19,387 nucleotides of DNA from Candidatus Poribacteria bacterium (lineage in GTDB: Bacteria > Poribacteria > DTPJ01 > WJIO01), in NCBI GenBank assembly GCA_014730235.1, contig WJIO01000045.1, positions 1-19,387 of the forward strand, given 5' to 3'. Of the stretch, positions 7,958 to 14,420 are shown piece by piece (position 1 is the stretch's first letter; every line of letters begins with the position of its first letter). The notes under the pieces were generated by a model. That model did no database searches, was not told the origin of the DNA, and worked only from the letters and a program-made list of their open reading frames with translations. Position numbers and translations under genes: made by a program.

Positions 7958-8074
7958 AGAGCCACCTGTATTTAAATAATAAATTATCAACAGTAAGGGA
8001 ATTTATTTTTTGACAATTTTGTTTATTATTTTGAATCCTTATGCCTCTCCTTTTATAAATTCCTTGAAAAACAA

Positions 8075-8153
8075 TGCAGGCCTCTATTTCTTACCCTTCC
8101 TAGGCCACAATCCACCTGTGGCTTCTACCCCAATGCGGAAATTGAGGCCTGCA
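8075..8153 (-). terminator. Large two-stem structured element after the flavin reductase gene (terminator-like)
   Basis: The arms 8075-8090 and 8138-8153 form a 16-bp stem with one mismatch (TGCAGGCCTC and GAGGCCTGCA at the base). Inside its 47-nt loop, 8104-8109 (GCCACA) pairs with 8117-8122 (TGTGGC) around a 7-nt loop. Read on the minus strand it starts 13 nt after the flavin reductase stop and is followed by TTGTTTTTC, so it fits an oversized intrinsic terminator separating that gene from prmA. The composition is more GC-rich than the flanks. A small mobile-element remnant or structured RNA is an alternative. Confidence 0.5.
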
Positions 8154-8166
8154 CCCGTTAGAATAA

Positions 8167-8673
8167 TTACCTGTCTGCAACCTTTTCTCCGATAACGAGA
8201 TAGTTTCCTCTATCTATCATAACAGCTTTTGCAGCATTATAATTCTCTTCTTTTTGGACTGCAAGCACCTTTCCTACAAACCAGACTCGTTCTTTAAGCT
8301 CCAGTTGATCCACAAGCTTACATTCAATACTCACAGGGCATTGGGCTATGGACGATGAATTAACGACTTTACCCTGAACCTTCGTAAATCCGCAGGCTGC
8401 GAATTTATCCTGATCCCGGCCTGATATTTTTCCGCACAATTTAACCTGATCCATAAGATCAACTGTGGGTATATTGACTATAAATTCCTTTTCATTTTTG
8501 ATCAACTCGTAGGAATAGCGACTGTAAGCTATGCCTATACCCAGCATAAAGGGATTATATGAAAACCTGTGAACCAGGGCGACTGTTATTATATTATCCC
8601 TTGTGCTGACAAGCACCACAGGGAATCCGGGAAAAGCTTTAACTCCGTCATTTATTGTAGCTTCTTTTTTCAT
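8167..8673 (-). CDS. Flavin reductase-like (flavoredoxin-type FMN-binding split barrel) protein
   Basis: The 168-residue product fits the flavin reductase-like/flavoredoxin family, which binds FMN in a split beta-barrel and passes electrons between NAD(P)H, ferredoxin or partner enzymes. Visible landmarks are FPGFPVVLVSTRDNIITVAL, the FMN-contact stretch YNPFMLGIGIAYSRYSYELI with the following EFIVNIP, and GRDQDKFAACGFT. I chose the ATG at 8673 because AGAAGG stands 7 nt upstream; a longer frame reaching 8733 overlaps the membrane-protein gene and lacks support. It starts 19 bp after the DUF6785-type gene and is probably co-transcribed with it. The physiological partner is not evident. Confidence 0.82.
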   Translation of the reverse strand: MKKEATINDGVKAFPGFPVVLVSTRDNIITVALVHRFSYNPFMLGIGIAYSRYSYELIKNEKEFIVNIPTVDLMDQVKLCGKISGRDQDKFAACGFTKVQGKVVNSSSIAQCPVSIECKLVDQLELKERVWFVGKVLAVQKEENYNAAKAVMIDRGNYLVIGEKVADR

Positions 8674-8692
8674 GTTTTTTCCTTCTGATAAA

Positions 8693-10576
8693 CTAAAATA
8701 GTATCTGATAAAACGGTATATGGAGAGCCACACCCCTTATAGACCATATACTACCGATTACAAACTCACCCAGCACAAGCCCGAGAAAAAATGGTATACT
8801 TTGACGATGGAGTTTCAGACCGCCAAATTTGAGTATAGTCAGCTTAATTGCCCAGCTTACGAAAATAGAACTCCAAAAAACGTTCATAGACCAGCTACTG
8901 GAAACAGCATAACCCGCCGGATGTAATATCCACCAGATAAATCTCATTCTCATGAAAGCCAGAAATATAGTAGAAAGCATACCAAAACCCATAGCTGAAG
9001 TTGCTGCATAATCCGGGGATGTGGGATTATAAAGCCACCCCTGAAGTCTTGTAAAGGGTTGGGAAGCGTATCCGTAAGGTCCACCGATTTTGTATCCTGA
9101 ATGTAGATATGCCCAGAAAGATATAGGAGTTGCCAGTATAATGGCCAGCACCATGGCTATCAGCATCTTCCTGTTATTGGCTCCGGACCTTTCGGCTAAT
9201 TTAAATCCTTCAAGCTGATGGGGCATAACATGACCACGATAAGCCCGGTTAAAAAACCACAGGAAGGATAATCCTGTAAGATTTCCCGGACTTAATCGCC
9301 TTGCCCCCAAGGATTTTGTTATCATCATATCAGGTCCCGAAAAATGCAAATCATGAACCGGCGAACCTAATTCAGCCCTCATTCGGGTTATAGCTGTTGA
9401 AAGGGCATAGTATAAAACAAAAAAGGCAATAATCACAGGTATGGACATTCCCAATCGCAGGCAAAACATAAACAAAAGAGACAGAGCGATTAACATTGTG
9501 ATTACAGTTGTTCTATACTTCATGGCCTCTTGGGAATCATCCATACCCTTAGAGCTTCCCAGAATGGCAGTTTTTAGAGCCTTTGTTATATGCTTCCTTG
9601 TTGCCCAAACAGCTATTATGCAAAGACCTATATATGTTCCGGCTGTCTGCTGTTCGATGTAAGGGAATTCCGGTAGACTTCGTAAACCTATTGCGCTGGC
9701 TAAAACCCTCTCAAATTTCCAGAACAGATAAAAGAACCAGCACGAAAAGGAAAGGTCAAGGGGGATGAAAAAAGCCAAACCCACGGCATAAGGAAATATT
9801 GCCACTGGAGTCCAACCTATGGCGTTCCAGGGTTTTTCTGTAAAATATGGCAGCATATCATAAAGCTTTCCACCCACACCCGGTACTGAGGGATAAAGAT
9901 AATTAAGACCGTTGATTATGTCAATAGCACCGGCTATGCCAAAGCCTATCCACATGGTTTTGCTTTTAAAAAAGCTGGATTTATCGCTGGTCATGTGAAG
10001 GGGAAGCTGAATAATGGGGTAGCTGAGTTTTTCACCTTCAGTCCACTGCTTCCTTACAATAACGTTAATACAGACCATTACAAAGACCAGCAGTATAATA
10101 AACCCTGACCAGGCCAGACCCGGAATAACCCAGGCTTTCCATATCCTGCTGTCATATAATGTAGTCTGCCCTTCTACATATCCCTGTAATATTTTTCTAT
10201 CGGTTACAGTTACCCATTCGGGTATGAATCGCCAGAATAGATCCGCCCATTCGTTTTCCGGTGTTGCTAACCAATGAGGGCCTACCAGCACAGAGATCAA
10301 TATCCGCATCATGTCCAAACCGCATATAGCCGATGCTATGGATAACATGACATAGATTACCAGCAATTCACCGTGATTTAAGGCAAATTTCGGCGACCAT
10401 TTTCTTAAAGGGCTATTTAAAAGGGTTACAACAAACAGGATGAATATTACATTATAAAAGAGCGACACTGTGGTAGATACTGCCTCTCCCGAAGCTATCC
10501 ACAGGGAATTTATGGGTATAAGCACAAGACCAATTATTATGGCCCGCCAGCCTGTTCTTATGGTTTCTTTTGTCAT
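8693..10576 (-). CDS. Large multi-pass membrane protein, DUF6785/DUF6784-type
   Basis: This 627-residue protein has about 12 or more hydrophobic spans. The first two are near residues 14-34 and 40-55, and others lie around 73-97, 155-182, 205-225, 255-285, 355-395, 455-478, 515-540 and 595-620. Recalled landmarks of the DUF6785 family are ELLVIYVMLSIASAICGLDM, GPHWLATPENEWADLF and RKQWTEGEKLSYPIIQLPL; the C-terminal half fits DUF6784. The function is unknown. The architecture and the E-x-L-x-Y-P motif are loosely reminiscent of oligopeptide-type transporters, which is a guess. I see no Shine-Dalgarno before the ATG, and an inverted repeat covers the start codon. It is followed 19 bp later by a flavin reductase. 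Confidence 0.75.
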   Translation of the reverse strand: MTKETIRTGWRAIIIGLVLIPINSLWIASGEAVSTTVSLFYNVIFILFVVTLLNSPLRKWSPKFALNHGELLVIYVMLSIASAICGLDMMRILISVLVGPHWLATPENEWADLFWRFIPEWVTVTDRKILQGYVEGQTTLYDSRIWKAWVIPGLAWSGFIILLVFVMVCINVIVRKQWTEGEKLSYPIIQLPLHMTSDKSSFFKSKTMWIGFGIAGAIDIINGLNYLYPSVPGVGGKLYDMLPYFTEKPWNAIGWTPVAIFPYAVGLAFFIPLDLSFSCWFFYLFWKFERVLASAIGLRSLPEFPYIEQQTAGTYIGLCIIAVWATRKHITKALKTAILGSSKGMDDSQEAMKYRTTVITMLIALSLLFMFCLRLGMSIPVIIAFFVLYYALSTAITRMRAELGSPVHDLHFSGPDMMITKSLGARRLSPGNLTGLSFLWFFNRAYRGHVMPHQLEGFKLAERSGANNRKMLIAMVLAIILATPISFWAYLHSGYKIGGPYGYASQPFTRLQGWLYNPTSPDYAATSAMGFGMLSTIFLAFMRMRFIWWILHPAGYAVSSSWSMNVFWSSIFVSWAIKLTILKFGGLKLHRQSIPFFLGLVLGEFVIGSIWSIRGVALHIPFYQILF

Positions 10577-10629
10577 CTGGTTTTTATAATAATGTAACTG
10601 ATATTTCTAAAATTAACTAAAACCAGATG
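10574..10629 (-). repeat. 11-bp inverted repeat covering the start codon of the membrane-protein gene
   Basis: CATCTGGTTTT (10574-10584) and AAAACCAGATG (10619-10629) are perfect reverse complements separated by 34 bp. The first arm contains the start codon of the DUF6785-type gene. In the mRNA the stem would enclose the AUG. No SD is visible between the arms. Confidence 0.6.
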
Positions 10630-10656
10630 TTGCAGTGCTTAAAGAGACACTAGCAA

Positions 10657-10730
10657 ATGAAAATGCTATCAGGCTGTCATTCCTGCGAAAGCAGGAATGA
10701 CATAGAACTATATTCTTTGAGCATTTTCAT
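10657..10730. repeat. Nested palindrome with REP-like core in the 297-bp spacer
   Basis: Outer arms 10657-10667 (ATGAAAATGCT) and 10720-10730 (AGCATTTTCAT) match perfectly. Nested inside, 10675-10686 and 10691-10702 form a perfect 12-bp stem closed by GAAA. The core ATTCCTGCGAAAGCAGGAAT recurs at 18396-18415. The 10577-10873 spacer holds no gene that I can see. Confidence 0.7.
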
Positions 10731-10790
10731 CTGTTTATTAATACTAAATTCTTATAAACATTGGTTTTAGAGATTTTTTAGAATTCTCAG

Positions 10791-10873
10791 TCGTTAAAAA
10801 ATGAAAAATGTGTTTAGAAAATACCTTTATAATTATGGTAAATGACAACTAAATTATATCCATTTTTTAACGA
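10791..10873. repeat. 13-bp inverted repeat next to the lipoprotein stop codon
   Basis: TCGTTAAAAAATG (10791-10803) and CATTTTTTAACGA (10861-10873) are perfect reverse complements around 57 AT-rich bp. The right arm directly touches the stop codon (10874-10876) of the lipoprotein gene. It is AT-rich and has no clear U-run after the left arm, so it is a poor classical terminator. Confidence 0.6.
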
Positions 10874-11665
10874 TTACAATAATGACTTTAAAGGTCCTTC
10901 TGGATTGATAATATTTTTCAGTTTGGTGTATGGTATTTTAACTACCCGGGTTCCATCGGCGTAGGATGCCACCTGGTAAGGATCAAATACTATTACCAGG
11001 GAATCCCTGGATAACAGAAAATTCCTGTAGTTTTTCATCTCAGGGGCGGCTCCTTTGTTGATCCACTCCTTAAATCTCTTTGACATATCCTCCGGGGCGA
11101 TGGCTAGAGCTTCTTTGAATTGATCCAGCAAATCCTCGATTGTCAGTTGTGAAATAGTCTCAAGGTAATTTGTGCCGGGTTTGAAGATATCTTCAAGTTC
11201 TATAAATTGAGCAGTTTCAATATTATAATTTAGGACTTTAGTTTTATGATCGGGATGGGCCATCCCATAGAGATAAGTCTGTATCGAAAATCTAATACTG
11301 ATAAGGGAAGCTGTCACCAGGTAATTTTCATATCTTATGTATACTTCGCTCCTGACATCCGGCGTCTCAGAAAACGGCTGACTGCCGGTTTCTTCTCTGG
11401 CCTTCTGGTTTTTTATGGCCTCCAGCATAAAGGGTTCGGTTACATTGTTTACTATGCTGTTTATGGCACTATCTATATCTTTCTGGACATCTTTTGATTT
11501 TATGCCGCTGACTTTTGGAACTTCCATATCAAAGTAGTAGGGTTGATCTTCTGGTTTTTCCCTTATTACCTCTGTCTGTATAACCGGGAGGTTTTTCTGT
11601 GTGTTGGAACAGGCTGGCAAAAAAGCTAGAATTATGAGTAAACCAGAGATATAAATCCTGGACAT
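10874..11665 (-). CDS. Lipoprotein with DUF4163 and DUF3298 domains (RsiV/PdaC-like)
   Basis: The N-terminus is a lipoprotein signal: MSRIYISGLLIILAFLPACS, with Cys19 as the predicted lipidation site. Residues about 40-135 resemble DUF4163 (PYYFDMEVPKVSGIKSKDVQ). Residues about 150-250 resemble DUF3298 (NYNIETAQFIELEDIFKP; SLVIVFDPYQVASYADGTRV, where the D-P-Y-x-V-A-x-Y-A-x-G signature is diagnostic). The pair occurs in PdaC and in the extracytoplasmic part of the anti-sigma factor RsiV, which binds lysozyme. No catalytic or anti-sigma domain is present, so a cell-surface binding or sensing role is only inferred. GGAGGT precedes the ATG by 6 nt. It starts 12 bp after the URO-D-family gene and is probably in its operon. 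Confidence 0.82.
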   Translation of the reverse strand: MSRIYISGLLIILAFLPACSNTQKNLPVIQTEVIREKPEDQPYYFDMEVPKVSGIKSKDVQKDIDSAINSIVNNVTEPFMLEAIKNQKAREETGSQPFSETPDVRSEVYIRYENYLVTASLISIRFSIQTYLYGMAHPDHKTKVLNYNIETAQFIELEDIFKPGTNYLETISQLTIEDLLDQFKEALAIAPEDMSKRFKEWINKGAAPEMKNYRNFLLSRDSLVIVFDPYQVASYADGTRVVKIPYTKLKNIINPEGPLKSLL

Positions 11666-11677
11666 TGATTACCTCCA

Positions 11678-12658
11678 CTATTTCATTCTGTTATAAACCA
11701 ATAGTTCTTGATAATAACGATTAAAAGCCTCTGCATTTCCGGGTTTTGGTTTTCCGCCGCCTCTATACATCATCATTCCGGGAAATTCCTCATGAAGTCT
11801 ATGAAGCTTTTTCAACTCGTTATGTATATCCTCAGGATTTCCGAAATCAATGTTTCGGGAGTCACTTTTAATCAGGTACAGCTTATCCTTACCCCCGGCT
11901 CGCATAAATTCCTCCGGATCCATTGATGTGCTTTCTATGTAAAGACCATCTGGATTAGTCGCCAGAATATCATTAAGAACAGGCAAATAATTGCCATCGG
12001 ATATGTATAATATTTTCCTACCTTTTGCATGAATATAATTAAAAATGCGCTTATACCAGGGAAAAACGTATTTGCGATACCAGTCAGGACTCATGATGGG
12101 CCCGCGAGTTCCGGCTATATCGTCGTGTATAACCATCAATTCAACGCCGTCAATCTCCATCCAACCTTTGACTACGGACATAGTAGATTCGCCGAAGCGG
12201 TCAAGTATACGACCAAATCTCTGTGGATCAAGGGCAGAGGCGGTCAAAAACGGTTCCCAACCAAATTCAATTGTAGCCCTGGTTATTAAAGTTCCGTAAT
12301 GCCAGGGAACGGGGTAATGGGTTTTGAATTTTGCTTCAAATAATCTGGACATTTCATCCAGCATATTCCGGTTGACTTCTTCTACTTCAAATTTTTCTAG
12401 ATTAACACCTAATACATCCTCATAATCCCTGTATTTTTCTTTATCCCCTACATTCCAGACTCCGCCATCGGCAGTAAATTTTTTCTTTCCATCCTTTGAT
12501 ACCCCGACTTCACCGGGTTTAACGGCATATTCCGGTTTGTCCAGATGATATATATCAGGCCTGTATTCAACAAATGACATATCACCAAACGGTAGTCTTT
12601 CTGGTCGTTGAAGATTAATGGCCTTTCTCATGACTTCATATCTTTTTTCAACAGACAT
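11678..12658 (-). CDS. Uroporphyrinogen decarboxylase (URO-D) superfamily protein
   Basis: The 326-residue protein matches the URO-D/MtaA TIM-barrel superfamily. Landmarks are an early NLQRPERLPFGD, then DGVELMVIHDDIAGTRGPIMSPDWYRKYVFPWYKRIFNYIHAKG (about 170-213), and LYISDGNYLPVLNDILATNPDGLYIE (about 217-242), where relatives usually read H-x-C/D-G. True HemE is unlikely: the N-terminal substrate Arg/Asp pattern is not evident and no other haem gene is near. Relatives include corrinoid-linked methyltransferases, but a Cys/His zinc site is not obvious here and no corrinoid protein is adjacent. The start is ATG with GAGG about 10 nt upstream. It is divergent from the GH51 gene and followed by the lipoprotein gene. 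Confidence 0.75.
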   Translation of the reverse strand: MSVEKRYEVMRKAINLQRPERLPFGDMSFVEYRPDIYHLDKPEYAVKPGEVGVSKDGKKKFTADGGVWNVGDKEKYRDYEDVLGVNLEKFEVEEVNRNMLDEMSRLFEAKFKTHYPVPWHYGTLITRATIEFGWEPFLTASALDPQRFGRILDRFGESTMSVVKGWMEIDGVELMVIHDDIAGTRGPIMSPDWYRKYVFPWYKRIFNYIHAKGRKILYISDGNYLPVLNDILATNPDGLYIESTSMDPEEFMRAGGKDKLYLIKSDSRNIDFGNPEDIHNELKKLHRLHEEFPGMMMYRGGGKPKPGNAEAFNRYYQELLVYNRMK

Positions 12659-12722
12659 ATTTTAATTAACCTCAATTATTACTGTAATTACTTCAAAAGC
12701 CAACACAAAATGCCAATGCTCA

Positions 12723-12751
12723 ATTATACAAAGTATTAATGCAAAATACAA
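12723..12751 (-). promoter_or_regulatory. Predicted promoter of the URO-D family/lipoprotein operon
   Basis: On the minus strand TATAAT (complement of 12723-12728) lies 17 bp after TTGTAT (complement of 12746-12751). The -35 is weak. The leader to the ATG at 12658 would be about 55 nt. Confidence 0.45.
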
Positions 12752-12777
12752 CTGCAATCCTGTATATTTTAAAATTA

Positions 12778-12807
12778 TTGATTACTCCTGCATATATCTG
12801 ATATAAT
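12778..12807 (+). promoter_or_regulatory. Predicted promoter of the GH51 gene with flanking inverted repeat
   Basis: TTGATT (12778-12783), an 18-bp spacer and TATAAT (12802-12807) preceded by TGA (extended -10) predict a start near 12814 and a leader of about 60 nt. CTGCAT (12788-12793) and ATGCAG (12812-12817) are inverted repeats that bracket the -10 box and could be an operator half-site pair. They are short enough to be chance. Confidence 0.55.
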
Positions 12808-12874
12808 TGCCATGCAGACATCAACATAATTTCATTGCAAAATTAATGAAACTTTTCAAACAGGAGCTATAAAT

Positions 12875-14356
12875 ATGCGATCCAACAAGGCCTCTATAAT
12901 GGTTCATCTGGATGAAAGTATAGGGATAATAAATCCAAATATCTACGGTCACTTTGCCGAACATCTCGGGAGATGTATATACGAGGGGATATGGGTTGGT
13001 GAAGATTCAACTATACCCAACACCAATGGCATCCGCAACGATGTGGTAGAAGCCCTCAAGCATATAAAACCCCCAGTGATACGCTGGCCCGGTGGATGCT
13101 TTGCCGATGATTATCACTGGGAAGACGGTATTGGCCCCAGGGAGAACAGACCCAGGACTGTAAATATCCATTGGGGACAGGTTATTGACACCAATGCCTT
13201 TGGCACTCATGAATTTATAGAATTCTGCCGAATGGTGGGCGCTGAACCATATATATGTGGAAACGTGGGAAGTGGTTCACCAAGAGAAATGCGGGATTGG
13301 GTCGAATACTGCAACTTCCCCGGCGACAGCACCAGGGCCAGACAAAGGGCTGATAATGGTCACCCTGAGCCTTTCAGGGTAAAATACTGGGGTGTTGGAA
13401 ACGAGAACTGGGGTTGCGGTGGGAATTTTGACCCGGAAGATTACGCTGTAGAATATCGAAGGTTTTCCACTTTCCTGAATAACTTCCAGGACGCTCCAGT
13501 CTACCTGATCGCCTGCGGACCCTCAGGCAATAATCCTGACTGGACTCATAAATTCTTTGAAAAACTGAGAGGTCGGGGCAGGATTCAGGGCTTTGCAGCT
13601 CATTATTACTGCGGTTCAGCCGGTACTTCTACAGAATACACTATCGAACAGTGGTATCAGTTAATCCATCGTTCAGCTTACATGGAAAAACTTGTGGTTC
13701 AACAGAGGGCCATAATGGATGGCTATGATCCTGAACGGCGCATTGGTCTTATCGTAGATGAATGGGGAACATGGCACCCTCCTGCTCCTAACATGGAACC
13801 CAGATTCCTGTGGCAGCAAAATACCATGAGGGATGCTCTTGTGGCTGCACTAAGTCTGGACATATTCAATCGTCATGCTGATAAAGTGGTAATGGGCAAC
13901 ATTGCCCAGACCATAAACGTACTCCAGGCCATGATCCTGACTGAAGGTGAGAAGATGATAACTACTCCCACATACCATGCATATCATATATATGCACCGC
14001 ATCAGGGAGGAAAGGCTTTGAGATTGTTTATGGACGCTGAACCTATTACCTTTGGTGATGATAATTCCATGTTCGGCCTAACCGGCTCTGCTTCCATTAA
14101 GGATAATAAGCTCTTCCTGACTGTGGTAAATCCCCATGTGGATCAGCCAGCCGAAGCCTGCATAACCTTGCGAGGTGGCAAAGCTGCATCAGGTACAGCC
14201 AACGCTTTAGTCAATGATGATATACATGCCTATAATGACTTTGATTCACCGGATAACGTTGTTCCTGTAAAGCAAAACGTAACCGCATCGGGAGAGGAAT
14301 TCTATCATACATTCCCACCGGCTTCCGTTACAGCCCTTTCTATAACATTGAGTTAG
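12875..14356 (+). CDS. Alpha-L-arabinofuranosidase, GH51
   Basis: The enzyme releases alpha-linked L-arabinofuranose from arabinan, arabinoxylan or derived oligosaccharides with retention of configuration. The 493-residue length and N-terminus (INPNIYGHFAEHLGRCIYEGIW) are typical of intracellular GH51 enzymes, and there is no signal peptide. PVIRWPGGCFADDYHWEDGIGP is a GH51 hallmark. The acid/base Glu177 lies in GVGNENWGCGG and the nucleophile Glu296 in LIVDEWGTWHPP, close to Glu175/Glu294 of the Geobacillus enzyme. The C-terminal beta-sandwich starts near residue 375. The ATG has AGGAG 8 nt upstream. It stands alone after a divergent promoter region and before a 36-bp palindrome, so it probably forms its own transcript and works on oligosaccharides after uptake. 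Confidence 0.96.
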   Translation: MRSNKASIMVHLDESIGIINPNIYGHFAEHLGRCIYEGIWVGEDSTIPNTNGIRNDVVEALKHIKPPVIRWPGGCFADDYHWEDGIGPRENRPRTVNIHWGQVIDTNAFGTHEFIEFCRMVGAEPYICGNVGSGSPREMRDWVEYCNFPGDSTRARQRADNGHPEPFRVKYWGVGNENWGCGGNFDPEDYAVEYRRFSTFLNNFQDAPVYLIACGPSGNNPDWTHKFFEKLRGRGRIQGFAAHYYCGSAGTSTEYTIEQWYQLIHRSAYMEKLVVQQRAIMDGYDPERRIGLIVDEWGTWHPPAPNMEPRFLWQQNTMRDALVAALSLDIFNRHADKVVMGNIAQTINVLQAMILTEGEKMITTPTYHAYHIYAPHQGGKALRLFMDAEPITFGDDNSMFGLTGSASIKDNKLFLTVVNPHVDQPAEACITLRGGKAASGTANALVNDDIHAYNDFDSPDNVVPVKQNVTASGEEFYHTFPPASVTALSITLS

Positions 14357-14368
14357 TTTTAACATACT

Positions 14369-14404
14369 GAATCCTGTTCTGTAGTATACTACAGAACAGG
14401 ATTC
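14369..14404. repeat. Perfect 36-bp palindrome between GH51 and murJ (terminator or operator)
   Basis: Positions 14369-14404 read identically on both strands without a mismatch (arms begin GAATCCTGTTCTGTAGTA). The palindrome starts 13 nt after the GH51 stop and ends 16 nt before the murJ ATG. It could be a bidirectional transcription terminator, although the following T-tract (TTC) is poor. Its centre holds TATACT (14385-14390), which could serve as a -10 box for murJ, and a CTGT-N8-ACAG core. Confidence 0.75.
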
Positions 14405-14420
14405 TTCATAAGGTTAAAGA

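Noticed and set aside
7958-7990. Longer prmA start at TTG 7990
   Set aside because: No ribosome site precedes it, and the conserved PrmA N-terminus begins at the ATG at 7957 with AGGTGG upstream.
8674-8733. Longer flavin reductase start overlapping the membrane-protein gene
   Set aside because: The extra 20 residues lack homology-like features, and the ATG at 8673 has an AGAAGG site at proper spacing.
11246-11497. Plus-strand open frame opposite the lipoprotein gene
   Set aside because: Shadow of the DUF4163/DUF3298 gene; no ribosome site or motifs.
12830-12851. TTTCATT/AATGAAA 7-bp inverted repeat in the GH51 leader
   Set aside because: Short and AT-rich; expected by chance in such sequence, with no supporting regulator.
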